This document shows positions 11,359 to 21,869 of a stretch of DNA of 64,000 nt, piece by piece. Source of the stretch: Malaya genurostris (taxonomy: Eukaryota; Arthropoda; Insecta; Diptera; Culicidae); the NCBI RefSeq assembly GCF_030247185.1, contig NC_080571.1, forward strand, positions 146,181,964-146,245,963. The letters run 5' to 3'. The translations under genes were made by a program, and so were the position numbers. Under the pieces are notes generated by a model. It made no database searches, was not told the origin of the DNA, and worked only from the letters and a program-made list of their open reading frames with translations. Positions within the stretch are counted from its first letter, which is position 1. Each line of letters opens with the position of its first letter.

Positions 11359-11411
11359 ATTTAATGTAGAGTTTTTTGTTATATGCTATGATAATATAAT
11401 TAAATAGTTAC

Positions 11412-11671
11412 CGGTCCTAATAAGTGTGTATTGTTTAGTAAGACTTTCAGCATATAGAAGCCAGGAATGAAAGGTGGATTCTCCTGATTCATATCGGAAG
11501 ATTCGAGAAAATTTCCATTGATGTAGGATAGGTCGGTGTTCTTGGTTGTTCTTGTCGAGTTTTTCTGGGTTAAATTCTTTCCATAGATGAAGGAACACTG
11601 TGTTATAGATCCGATCCAGTAATTGTTGCCCCAGAAAAATCCTTGACTATATTTTCCCGACGAATCGTCCA
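11412..11671 (-). CDS. NRF-6-like membrane protein, NRF-domain exon
   Basis: On the minus strand a pyrimidine-rich tract ending 'ttttctgttctag' precedes an open 260-nt segment that ends at a consensus-like donor, 'ccg|gtaact'. The peptide has features of the NRF domain (Pfam family named after nose resistant to fluoxetine proteins): 'DDSSGKYSQGFFWGNNYWIG' followed by a Cys, and near the end 'PPFIPGFYMLKV'. In this family the extracellular NRF domain precedes a multi-pass acyltransferase-3 region, which is not in the window. The exon begins with two bases of a split codon, in phase with the exon at 11842-11912. It is probably a genuine host gene, though a decayed copy cannot be excluded without the other exons. 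Confidence 0.6.
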
Positions 11672-11841
11672 CTAGAACAGAAAATGTTGCGAAAACAATT
11701 ATTCAAACGATTTCTAAAAGTATGTTTTTCTACCGTAAGAACAGTCTTGTGCTAAACCAAACTATTATTAGTACTTAATGAAAAAACAGGCCTAAAATCT
11801 TGATAAAATGCAACAGTAAAAGTGATTTGCGATAAATTTAC

Positions 11842-11912
11842 CAGAAAGACGGAAATTGTTTAGGGAGTTTTGTGCTGAAAAGTGCCATGCGGCTAGGCGA
11901 CCGAGATCAGTT
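11842..11912 (-). CDS. Preceding exon of the NRF-6-like gene
   Basis: A 71-nt segment is bounded by an acceptor ('ggttatttttgcag') and a donor ('ctttctg|gtaaat') on the minus strand. Only one frame is open; it begins 'TDLGRLAAWHFSAQNSL'. It ends with one base of a codon completed by the two bases starting the 11412-11671 exon, across a 170-bp intron (11672-11841), so the phases agree. An acidic stretch upstream of 'DSSGK' fits the start of NRF domains. Exons further upstream (above 12 kb) were not recognised. Confidence 0.5.
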
Positions 11913-12177
11913 CTGCAAAAATAACCAAAAATAAGCTGAGAAAAGTTCATTAGTGAATATTCTCCTCGATGATATTGAAAAGAAAAGGTTCGAGCATTGA
12001 TTATATCCCATATGATTCTCGAACAGAAATTTTTTGGGAAATTAACTTTCATAGTCATTATATCTCAATCTTTTGCGGAATACATGTTGAATAAATTCAC
12101 CGATAAACAAAACTGAACTTTGCTGAAAATATAGCGGATATTGTGGTTGATAAGAGCATCAATGGTAGTGAACATTT

Positions 12178-12747
12178 GTTTTATCGTTAACGTCACTTAT
12201 ACCACAATATCACCGGTATTAGAAATCACAGCCATTTGATCATCAAACTTGATCAATGGCCCAACAATAGCTTTCAAATGAGCTTAAGCTTGTTAAAATC
12301 GGTAAATCCCTCTCTGAGAAAATCTTGCGATAAAAAAACATCTCGTTTTGTCGGTTACGTGATTTATACTATCATATCTCCAGAACCAGAAGCCTAAGCC
12401 ATTTGATCTATGAATTTAGTTAATGACCCAATAGTAACTTCCAAATGAGCTTAAGATTGTAAAAACTCGGTTTAGCCTAAGAAAATTGCACGAGAAAAAA
12501 GCAATGCGTTTCGTCGGTTACGTCACTTATACCATCATATGTCCGGAACCAGAGGTCGAAATCATTCGATATTTAAACATGATCAATTGTCCAACAGTCC
12601 AACAATCATATCTCCGGGACTAGAAGTCACTGCCATTTGATCTTCGACATTGATCAATGGCTCAACAGTTACTATAAACGGGCCTAAGCTTGTTAAAATC
12701 GGTTAAGTCATCTACGAATAAATTGCGCATTTTGTAGATAACAACAC

Positions 12748-12765
<18 letters not shown>
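12178..12765 (+). repeat. Diverged tandem ~165-bp monomers related to the 45.6-kb satellite
   Basis: The phrase 'cgtcacttataccatcatat..ccggaacc..aagtc...gccatttgatc..c.aa.ttgatcaatggcc.aacagta' appears with changes starting near 12191, 12358 and 12521, then in truncated form near 12600 and 12734. Spacing of the first three is 167 and 163 bp, close to the 168-bp monomer in the satellite units. Divergence from them is much higher than among satellite units, so these are older relatives. Confidence 0.75.
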
Positions 12766-12981
<216 letters not shown>

Positions 12982-13121
12982 GGTATATATATATATCAGT
13001 CACAAATGGTGACTTTTCAGCCCTATTATATATATGATTTGCTTCCGTGATTTTTGTGTAGGGAGAATTGTAAACCTACTTGTATTGTGTAATGGGGAAA
13101 AGGATCTCATATGCTAACTTA

Positions 13122-13841
13122 CTAACTAATACAGAGAGCGAATCGATTCAAATGAAGATTGCATCGATTTGTGAGTCTGTGTAACTCATTTGTACTAAAC
13201 CAGGGAGGACGCTTCAAAATCATTTTCAGAATTTTATTCTGAATTCTTTGAAGCGTTTTCTTCCTGGTGGAACAACAACTTGACCAAATTGGTACTGCAT
13301 AAAGCATGACTGGTCTGAAAATTTATTTATAAATTTATAATTTATTTTTTAGACAAAGCATAGAATTTCTATTTATAAGAGGATATAAACATTTAATATA
13401 TTTATTACACTTTGTCTGGATTCCTTCAATGTGATCCTTGAAAATGAGTTTTTGTCATACGGTAAACCTAAGTATTTTGCTTGATCAGATCATGTGAATT
13501 CCAAGCCATTCAATTGGAGAATGTTATTATTGTTTAGTTTAAGAAAAGAAGCTCTTGGCTAATAAGGAAAGATAATTAATTGCGTTTTTGCGTCATTTGG
13601 TTTAATTTTCGTTTTTGCGGCATTTGGTTTAATTTAATTAAAATTAATCACTGAATATATTTCAGCTTTTTTGTATGCGACTGCAGATCACTCTTAGACT
13701 TCTAAATGTGGCTAACAGACTTGTGTCATCATAAAATAGCGATTCCTGAAAACCAACGAGTACATTTGGAAGATCAGAAGTGAAAATATTATACAAAATT
13801 AGAGCTACGGTCGAACCCTGCGAAACACCTGCTCGTACGGG
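13122..13841 (-). pseudogene. Jockey LINE reverse transcriptase, C-terminal half
   Basis: The sequence starts with RT motif B ('GVSQGSTVALILYNIF'). It has a decayed motif C, 'FYDDTSLLA' in place of Y/F-A-D-D, then several stops and frameshifts to about 13310. The terminal 61-residue stretch is a typical Jockey tail: 'YAVPIWSSCC', 'LQRIQNKILKMIL' and 'PPWFSTNELH'. Confidence 0.75.
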
Positions 13842-14621
13842 TACATGGAAAGAAATCCGTTACTGCGGTCATGGTTAGGAAATCATGAAACCAATCATTT
13901 TAACTTCTCAGGAAACCATGAGCAAAAATCTTCTCCCATGAAAATTAATCATGGTCAGAAAATGCGTTACTTGAGGAATGTATTTTTTTTTAAAGCTCGT
14001 AATTCAAATTTTCTATCCGGATATCACTTTGAACCCTGTGCCTCAAGTGATGTGATGGATTGTTTAATCGATTAATGGTAAGACAAAAAGCAGACATTGA
14101 AAAGCATGAACAACTGACAATTTTTACTTGATCCTGAGGCATATTCATTTTATAATTCTGTTGGTTTACCCACACAGAGAATTGGCAACATATAGATAAT
14201 GAACCGAAAATTCACATTATAAGTTTTACATTTTGTATGAACATATCTGAATGTATTCTTACATATTCGATGTGACTGTTGTTGTTAAAATATTATTCCG
14301 AGAGATAACGTAAACCGAAAAACAATTTCAATGGTAAATTAGGAACACCGTCTAACGAAAATTAGATTTTTTTTGTTCAACCAGTTTGATTAATTTGTTT
14401 CATAGATATAAGAACACAAGCTGTATTGATTCACCTAAATATTTCAAATAAGACGATATTGCGAACGATGTTTTGAAAACAAAAAACTACAAGGATCAGC
14501 CCTATGGGGTTGTTCGAGCCGTTGATGTGGAACAAGGCAACCAAAATTTCAAATGATCTACAATCAAATAGTTCAATCAATCGTCACACTTGAATTTGCA
14601 AATGCACGAGAGACTGCTTAT

Positions 14622-14891
14622 GTCGTTTTCGTCTTTAAAATGCACTACACCGGTGCAGTGCTACACCATGGCATGAAAAAACGAACGAAAATAATGAAAA
14701 CATAAACAGTAACCCTTGATTACAATAAACGATTCCATTGCACAGAGCTACACCGAACTTTTGATGAGTGCTACACCAGTGGTATCGGTGCAGAAAAAGT
14801 GTAGCACTGGTGTAGTGCAATTGGTAAAAACGAACGGTTTCAGTGCAGCTTTCGATACACTGGTGTAGTGCAATTTAAAAACGAAAACGAC
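14622..14891. mobile_element. 270-bp MITE with 'gtcgttttcgt' ends, nested in the insertion
   Basis: Left end 'gtcgttttcgtctttaaaat' and right end 'tttaaaaacgaaaacgac' are inverted repeats, each continued inward by 'gcactacacc(g/a)gtg'. The interior repeats 'gctacaccagtg' and its complement several times. There is no coding capacity. Confidence 0.8.
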
Positions 14892-16214
14892 ATTAGATTG
14901 ATCTTTATTAGTAACCAAAACCGAACACGCGAACCCAGTATATAGACTCTATTTGTCGTGATTCGTATTTGTTTTGTAGCCGACGAAATTACATCAATAG
15001 CCCAAATGTATGCAATTATATGTTTGTACACTCTAGCGATACGGATATCGATATTTAAGCTTCTTTTCGCCAAGCTTGTGTACAAGTTTTGTACCCAAGC
15101 AGTTATTTTTATACCGTTTCTTTACCATTACTACCATTCTGCGATTTCGGTTGAAGCGATAAACTTTTTCTCATTATCAATCGAGTTCATCTTATATAAA
15201 TTGAAAGTTAATCTTATGCACTCCAAATTTACCCTGCGGTAGTTGTCAATTTCTCAGGCGAAACGGCATAACATGGAATTTCATCCGAACTTGCATGACA
15301 CAAGATCAGAGCATACCAATTAAAGCTTCAAATTGTTTTATGGCACTTTTTGTCTTGCTGTCTAGCAACAACCTACCTCTAGCAAGCCACGCGTAGCACT
15401 GAAACGTTAGCTATAACTTCTCTTCTATTTATAGATTCGCGTGCTTCCAACAGCTTCGCTTTTGCATCGATTGACCAATCAGAGCGATGCTTTCCCTTTG
15501 ATATATCGCTCACTCCATCAAAAGCGTCGTCTATGGCAGGGAAATCCGGTATGCCGGAGATTTTTGGCAGACAAAATAGGATACTGCTAGCTATTAATCA
15601 ACATTTCAATGATATACAATAAAAATACATGTCTATGAACATTCAAATCAATACGTAGAAATATTTCCAACCAAATGGTGATACGATATTAATAATTGAT
15701 ACAAAATTGACTGAGCTGTAATTGTTCAAAACCTGACCACATTTCTACGTGTATTTTTCTTGAGTTTCTAATATGCACACCTATATAGAAAACAAAAATG
15801 TGTTCCACATTAAAAGGAAAAATCGATTCGCGGTATTTGCTTTTCACTGTTTTGCTATTCAAATGTACATTATTTGAGACATTAGTTGAAATCGCATAAA
15901 CAATACGCCACAACACTTTCACACCATTCCATTTAATTCATATTTATCCTTATCTTTTAAAACATAACCAAATCCTTATATTTTAAAACATAACGCCTGA
16001 ATTTATGTTGCAAAGATTACAATCGTAGCACAAACACGCCTGAATTTATACACTACAACGTCAAATGCGTTACGCCAAATTTCAACGAAATAAGTCCAAA
16101 AGGATCATGATCCGAGAACTTTTAATCATGGTGTATTATCATAACATGAAAATATTCCATTTTCCGCAAATCATGACTCGTTGTGCTCTATTCTTGAATC
16201 GGGATTTTGCCCAT
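14892..16214. other. Remainder of the TA-flanked insertion, no gene seen
   Basis: Unassigned sequence. It includes 'gattgaccaatcagagcgat' near 15469 and two copies of an 'aaaacataac...tgaatttat' motif at about 15960-16045. No open frame with family resemblance was seen. Confidence 0.35.
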
Positions 16215-16217
16215 GTA

Positions 16218-16688
16218 GCAATTCACATTTACAAATCAATTCTGATAGCTAACCTGAAGGGTGCGATCAGTTAAATAATTTCGAATCATTTTGATCAAAT
16301 AAATAGGAAACTGGAAATCAGAAATTTTTGGTATTAAACCTTTGTGCCGAACACTGTCGAATGCATTTCCTATGTCTAGAAGAGCAACTCCAGTGGATAA
16401 CCCAGAAGATTTATTTGTTTTTATCATGTTCGTTAATTTGACAAGCTGATGAGTATTTGAATGTTTATGACGAAATCCAAACTGCTCTGGTACAAAAATT
16501 GAATTCTCATTTATATGAGTCATAATTCTCAACAAGATAATTTTTTCAAAAAGATTACTGATAGAAGAAAGTAAGCTAATTGGTTGATAACTTGATGTTT
16601 CTGCTGGGTTTTTAATAGGGGTTTTTATTAGGGTAGGAATTACTTTAGCGTTTTTCCATTTTTTGGGAAGTAAGCTAATGAAAAACAC
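16218..16688 (-). pseudogene. Jockey LINE reverse transcriptase, N-terminal half
   Basis: RT signatures: 'PKKWKNAKVIPTLIK', 'SSYQPISLLSSISNLFEKII' (usual form S-Y-R-P-I), 'EQFGFRHKHSNTHQLV', and 'VALLDIGNAFDSVRHKGLI', where the Asp of motif A sits in 'LLDIGNAFD'. The frame ends at the border of the TA-flanked insertion (16215) and resumes at 13841 with 'VPVRAGVSQGSTVALILYN'. Confidence 0.8.
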
Positions 16689-17096
16689 TTGTTGAAAATT
16701 TTAACCAAGAGTCTCAAGGTAACATCGGGAAGATTTTCATTAAGAATATTAAATATTCTATCATTAGCAGGAGCGTTCATTTTTTAAGTTTCCTAATGAT
16801 TGACTGAATTTCATCAAAATTCGTCTCAATAATGTAATTTGGTAATAACACTTAAGTTGAAACATTATCATATTTCACTAAGACTTCATTTTCAATAGGA
16901 CGCATAACGTTGAAATTGAAATTGTGTACTTTCTCGAACTGCTGAGCAAGTTTATGAGCTTTTTCGCCAATTGTAAGAAGTATTTGATTTTGTTCCTTGA
17001 GAGCAGGAATTGGTCTCTGAGGTTTCGTAAGAACCTTAGAAAGTTTCCAGAAAGTTTATAATTGGGTTTAATTTGTTCAACTTCATTAGCGAGATT

Positions 17097-17795
17097 TTAA
17101 TTTCGCAAAGAAGTAAATCTATGTTTAAATTCTTTTTGTAAATCCTTAACTATGTTTTTCATAGTAGGATCATGAGAACGTTGATATTGTCGTCGACGAA
17201 CATTCTTCAACCGAATGAGCAGTTGAAGATTGTCATCGATGATAGTAGAATTTAATTTAGTTTGAGCTTTGGGAACTGAAAGATTTCTAGCTTCGATAAT
17301 GTAATGATTCAAATTATCTATTGCTGTGTCGGTGTCCACAGAATTTTCTAAAATAATTTCGTGATCCACATGATTTTGAATGTGAGATCTGTATTCAAAA
17401 TAATTGGCTCTATAATAGTTGAATATAGAACTAATTGGATTAATTATAGCTTCGTTGGAAAGTCTGATTGTTACAGGAAGATGATCAGAGTCAAAGTCAG
17501 CATGTGTAATCGGTTCACTGAAAATGTGACTTTGATCTGTTAGAACCAGATCAATTGTAGAAGGATTTTTCACGGAAGAGAAGCAAGTCGGATTACTGGG
17601 ATGAAGAACTGTGAAGTAACCAGCTGAGAGTTGATTATGAAGTATTTTACCATTACTGTTATTTTGCCTATAATTCCACTGGACATGCTTAGCATTTAAG
17701 TCCTCTATTACGAAAAATTTCGGTGCATATCTTGTGAACTTTTGTATATCGCCTTTAAATAAATTCAATTGTTCACCGGTGCATGGGAATGGCAA
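17097..17795 (-). pseudogene. Jockey LINE endonuclease C-terminal part and linker
   Basis: It contains 'DLNAKHVQWN', where a Gly-Asp-Leu/Phe-Asn motif is usual; the preceding residue here is Glu instead of Gly. 'STIDLVLTDQSHI' and 'FDSDHLPVTI' follow, the latter including the Ser-Asp-His triad typical of this endonuclease fold. The last 90 residues are the basic linker before the RT domain ('RLKNVRRRQYQRS'). Stops break the region 16689-17096 before the RT. Confidence 0.75.
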
Positions 17796-17801
17796 ATATG
17801 C

Positions 17802-18143
17802 TCAAGCGATGAAATATATTCCCTGATCGATTTTAACTTCGAATCCCAATCTTTCAGTAACTTTAGTATTGAAAGAAGGTAAAACTCTATGTTTAATTTG
17901 CCGTTGGACGAAAATGGCAACTCCACCACCCATTCCAGTAAAACTGTCAAATCGATGAACCACGTAATGTGGATTGCTATTCAATTTGACATTTGGTTTA
18001 AGAAATGTTTCTGCCACAATGGCAATATGAATTTTGTGAACATCACTGTTAAATTTTAAATTCATTGTAATATTATTTGCAAATTGCCATCCGATTTGAA
18101 ATGCTTCAAAAAGTGATGAATTCAAATTAATTCGGATGATCAT
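17802..18143 (-). pseudogene. Jockey LINE endonuclease, N-terminal part
   Basis: Apurinic-endonuclease-type motifs are present: 'IHIAIVAETFLKP' (containing the catalytic-type Glu), 'MGGGVAIFVQRQIKH' and 'FEVKI'. This fits the first third of a Jockey-clade endonuclease. The first 25 residues do not resemble the usual start, suggesting a worn or truncated 5' end. A frameshift separates it from the next fragment. Confidence 0.65.
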
Positions 18144-18334
18144 TTCAAAAAGTTGATCTTGTATGTAACGAAGGCTATGACGAGGCTTGTGATTAAAACT
18201 ATGGCTCCAATGCTAAATACTCCAGTCCTTTTTGTAATGGTTTCTAGATACTCTAGCTTATAACTGTTATGCACGTGTAACAGTTCCAAATTGGTGATGG
18301 GCTCAGATATTAATTCTGATTCATTTACGTTCAC
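18140..18334 (-). pseudogene. Errantivirus Env, C-terminal membrane anchor fragment
   Basis: A hydrophobic stretch of about 20 residues ('GAIVLITSLVIAF') near the end, followed by a short tail with Lys, is what is expected of the transmembrane anchor of a gypsy-type envelope protein. It follows the other env fragments in order and is separated from them by a frame break near 18,440. Its stop codon overlaps the ATG assigned to the Jockey endonuclease. Confidence 0.6.
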
Positions 18335-18447
18335 TAGGTGGAGTGGAAGGATAGCGGGTTTAGTTTTTCCTTTGAAAATCTTGCTGTTGAACGGCGTTCC
18401 ATTGAGTTTTATGAAACAATTTTCGAATGATACAAGGTATGTTCATG

Positions 18448-18990
18448 TCAGATTTCTTGATCCAAAACCACAACTGTTCTGCATAAGTGTTGGTTCGATG
18501 AAGTTTTTATCACTACTCCAAGGTTCTCAATTGGTTTGAACTCCGAGAGCGTTGATGGCTTTGTAAAGATACAAATACCAGGATTTCCTCGTAGTATTGG
18601 ATGAATACATTTGCCGTTGGATATGTTGAAAAGATTTTGTATGTCACAAATACTGTTTTTCTCATAAGTTTGATCGTAGCTTTCAATTGATATGCCTTGT
18701 GATTCCAACAGTTGCGTTTCGAATCTCAGTTCTGGAGGTTGTAAGAACGTTTTCGATATTATACCAAGTTTCGATAGTTGTATTGATTCGAAGATTGTCA
18801 ACAGCTGGTGGTTAAGCATGTCGATGTTAAAGATGATGCTGTGTACGTGTAGAATGTGTTTCCAGTCGATTGGCCTGTCTAAACTCAACCTAGCATGTTT
18901 TATGATGCTATCAGTTTCTATAGATTGTCTATAAGCTTCTTTTGTTAAATTGTTAATCCTGCTTTCAAATAACTCATTTACTCTGACCTG
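18448..18990 (-). pseudogene. Errantivirus Env, middle part of ectodomain
   Basis: The frame is open from about 18990 to 18448 and continues, after a frameshift near 18,995, the upstream env fragment. Cysteines in 'CDIQNLF', 'GKCIHPI', 'PGICIF' and 'HLCRTV' suit a disulphide-rich ectodomain. The assignment is from position between the cleavage-site fragment and the membrane anchor and from general resemblance to gypsy-clade envelope proteins. Confidence 0.6.
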
Positions 18991-18991
18991 T

Positions 18992-19414
18992 TCATTGTTC
19001 TGTAATTAAAGCATTGTTTGAATATTTCAAAGAATCCAATTGATTTTCAATTTTGAGTAAATCTTCATTATCAAGGTTTCCCGTTATCATTTTTATAGTA
19101 GATCCAAGAAAATTGAGAGATCGTTTTGTTTTCCTTCGTTTTATAGTTAGATTTTCTAGTACAGAATAAGCTTGGCTAAGTTTTAGTTTTAAAATGTTGA
19201 CTCTTTCGATAATATTTGAATATTCTTCTAGCTTTCTAATAATTGTTTCATATTGTTTTAAGATAATTCTAAATGAATACAGATTGAATTTGTGAATTAG
19301 TGTATGGGAATCTTCTTTTAAGAAAACGGATTTGGTTTTGAAAGCAACGATCCCTGGATTGTTGTTTAGTTCGATTATTTCTATGTAAGAAGGACTGATG
19401 AAATCACACGACAA
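18992..19414 (-). pseudogene. Errantivirus Env, N-terminal part with cleavage-site motif
   Basis: A basic furin-type motif 'RRKTKR' is followed directly by 'SLNFLGS' and then 'ITGNLDNED', the arrangement seen at the subunit boundary of insect errantivirus and baculovirus-F-like envelope proteins. An amphipathic region with leucines follows. The frame breaks just after 'ALITEQ'. It is an old, broken genomic copy. Confidence 0.7.
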
Positions 19415-19538
19415 AAGTATGATGCAACAATAAATTATATAGTAACTCTGGTCATCTTCCAGCTGTAAAGAAATATTAATTCGATAATAAATAATGGTAT
19501 TATTTATTATGATTAGGGTAAAATATTTCGTTTTTGTT

Positions 19539-20027
19539 TTAGCTTAGTTTTGTGGATTTTTCTTCCGCTTGTTCATATTTTTCAGAAAAGATTCTGTAGA
19601 ATGTCTCTTTTTGTCTAATTCTTTCCTCTAAATCTTCGGGTACCGTTTCCTCATTTTTAAAGCCAAAGAATAGCTCTTTAGGGGTTAATTTTGTTTGCGA
19701 GTGTATCGATTCATTATAAATGGAAATCGCCAAATTAATTTTTGCTGTTTTCGACAAATATTTTGTTGTTTCTCTAATACTCAAAATGTTATGCAGTTCT
19801 CTCATCGTTCTGTGAACAATTTCAACCGTTCCGTTTGAAGAGGACTGTCCAACACTTGTATAATGGTACTTAACATCATTCTCTTCAAGGAACTCTTTGA
19901 TTGTTGTTGAAGTGAATGATGCTTCTTGGTCCATGACGAGAAGGGAAGGTTTTCCTACGTTTGAAAAGAAGTGAGTTATAGCTTTAAGTATGTGTATAGC
20001 GTTGCGCGTCCTTAGAGGGATCGCCAT
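19539..20027 (-). pseudogene. Errantivirus integrase, catalytic core and C-terminal part
   Basis: Second catalytic Asp in 'SLLVMDQEASF' and catalytic Glu in 'SSNGTVEIVHRTMREL' are 35 residues apart, as required in retroviral-type integrases. 'LTPKELFFGF' follows, typical of gypsy-clade integrase. The first Asp region, upstream near 20,050-20,090, is damaged by a frameshift ('FYHQ' then stop), and no first catalytic Asp could be seen. Confidence 0.75.
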
Positions 20028-20070
20028 TGTTAGTCATGAAAACTTATAGCATAATGTTAGATAATGTTTG

Positions 20071-20700
20071 TTATTGATGGTAAAAATATACAATTTGCAA
20101 CGGTTTTGTAGGTGTTGCTGTTAGTTTATATTGTTGTTTATATGGTCTTCTTTCATACTTAGCTGTTTGGCATAACCTGCAAAGGTTAATAAATTTGGTA
20201 ATTTTTGATTTCATATTCGGGAAAAAATATTTTGGGGATTTGTGGGATTTAGTTTCGGTAATGCCTCTATGGTTTGCGTTGTGTTGTCTTTGGATTATTA
20301 GGTCTTGTTCAAGTTCGTCAATTATGTATTCTAGCAATTGTTGCGTCTAGAATATTTGAAATGTCTTCGCTGTGGAGAAATAACATGCTTGTATATTGTT
20401 TGCAAACTACACAGTATCTTTTCGCTACAGTAAATGCCGGTAGTGCACTTATTTGTGGCGTATTCCTTCCAAATGTTAATTGATGAGGCGGGACCGAAAT
20501 TGGTATTTTTGATTATAGTTCTGTGATAGTTTCTTAATAGGATTAGAGATTCTTGGCTATTCTCGCTCGCTTCTTGCAGAATAATTTGATTTCTGAAGTC
20601 GTTTAGAGGCCTAAGTGTTGATGGAATAAAGTCGCTATCGTCGGTATCCACAGAGTGTTGTGTCATGTCGTCACTGGGGGAGGAGTTTGCGTTTATTTCT
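20071..20700 (-). pseudogene. Errantivirus integrase N-terminal zinc-binding region and RNase H/integrase link
   Basis: An HHCC-type zinc motif is visible: His residues in 'QRQHNANHRGITE' and Cys residues in 'LCRLCQTAKYERRP'. Upstream the frame includes 'TQHSVDTDDSDFI', 'RPLNDFRNQIIL' and, back to about 20700, 'EINANSSPSDDM', like the polypeptide between RNase H and integrase of gypsy elements. A frameshift near 20,335 separates the pieces. At about 20700 the gypsy sequence ends and the tail of the inserted LINE begins. Confidence 0.7.
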
Positions 20701-20701
20701 G

Positions 20702-21868
20702 TTTGTTTATTTATTTATTTATTTATTTATTTCTGTTTATGTCCATCGGATAAACGAGTCTAAATGGACAGATTGGGTGGGAAAAAGCCCATTTGAGTTA
20801 AGTCTTGTTTGTCATTCTCATACGGGCGTAAAAACCACCATCTTTTAAAACAGTTGCAGGAACAAAAACAAGAACAAAACAACTACAATAATCTTAAAAC
20901 GGCTAACTACATACTAAATAAATAACATAAAAAATCAATATTGTAAAGCATTGTCAAAACATAATGGCACATCGTTTAATTTTACTAGCAAAGCGACTAG
21001 ATGATTCACCAAACTCGAAGTGATCTTCTACTGCAGTGAACGTTCGAATACAAGCGGCTATCGGTTCATTATATCCGAAAAGAGTCCTGTGGAATCTGTG
21101 CTGAAGCAGAGTTGCATTTCGCAGTGTTCTACTCGGTGTCCGAAAATTCATTTCACAACGTAACTCAGGTGCATCAATCTCTCCGTTAATCAATTTTGCG
21201 ACGAACAATGCCTGCTGAATTTTTCGGAAACGTTGCAAAGTATCGATACCAATTAGTTTACATCTATCAGGATAGGGTGGCAGATTTGCTGGATCTCGCC
21301 ACGGCAGGTGACGCAGTGCCAAACGAACGAAGCGTTTTTGAACACGTTCAATTCGCATGCACCACGAAATTTGATGAGGAAACCAAACAACAGACGCGGT
21401 CTCAAGGATTGGCCGAACCAGTGAACAGTACAAAGCCTTCAAACAATGTGGATCTTTGAATTCCTTAGCGATTTTAGAAATGAATCCCAATTGACGTAAC
21501 GCTTTCGTGATTATTAATGATCGATGTGAATCGAATGTCAATTTTTCATCCATTTGTATTCCCAAATCATTCACAAGGTTCACTCTAGTCAGGACTGAAC
21601 CACCAATACAGTAGTCGAATTTAACAGGATGGATATTACGATGAAACGTCATCACCTGACACTTTGAAACGTTGATAAAAAGTTTATTCACGCAGCACCA
21701 ATTGACGAAGGGTTGTAGTTGATGCTGTAGTCTCCGACAATCCTCCACAGTTCTAACTACGGCATACAATTTTAAGTCGTCTGCATATATCAGTTTGAAA
21801 CCATCTCCCAGAGCCAATGAAACATCATTGAAGAACAGTGTGAATAGCAATGGTCCCAAATTAATAGA
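20702..21868 (-). mobile_element. 5'-truncated LINE fragment (RT C-terminal half, (AAAT)n tail)
   Basis: One open frame of about 301 residues (21859-20954) begins in the middle of RT motif B ('LGPLLFTLFFNDVSL'). It has an intact 'YADD' motif C ('LIYADDLKLYAV'), 'DLGIQMDEKLTF' and the downstream thumb-like region 'LKALYCSLVRPILETASVVW', 'KRFVRLALRHLPWRDP'. It ends with a ~250-bp 3' UTR and an (AAAT)n-type tail at 20703-20735 on the minus strand. The group is Jockey/CR1-like; the clade is not certain. The frame is intact, so the insertion is relatively young. Confidence 0.8.
20703..20735 (-). repeat. (AAAT)n 3' tail of the LINE fragment
   Basis: Plus-strand 'tttatttatttatttattta' corresponds to an AAAT-type tail at the 3' end of the minus-strand LINE. 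Next to it 'tttatttctgttt' occurs on both sides (about 20694 and 20732), which may be part of a target duplication or just tail slippage. Confidence 0.6.
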
Positions 21869-21869
21869 T

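Larger units (their letters stand above)
13844..16215. mobile_element. 2.4-kb TA-flanked insertion within the Jockey RT
   Basis: RT coding sequence stops at 16218 and resumes at 13841. The two junctions carry TA (13842-13843 and 16216-16217), consistent with a TA target duplication. Ends are imperfect inverted repeats: 'catggaaagaaatcc' on the left and the complement of 'catgggcaaaatccc' on the right. No transposase was recognised inside. This fits a non-autonomous Tc1/mariner-type element, although the termini are too worn to be sure. Confidence 0.6.
13100..18143 (-). mobile_element. Degenerate Jockey-clade (Juan-like) LINE, split by a 2.4-kb insertion
   Basis: Endonuclease, linker, reverse transcriptase and RT C-terminal segments occur in order along the minus strand from 18143 to about 13100, with frameshifts and stops. 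RT sequence continues cleanly across the block 13844-16215 once that block is ignored. The 5' end abuts the stop codon of the gypsy env at 18140-18142, so it probably inserted in or next to env. The poly(A) end was not pinpointed; coding similarity ends near 13120. Confidence 0.75.
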
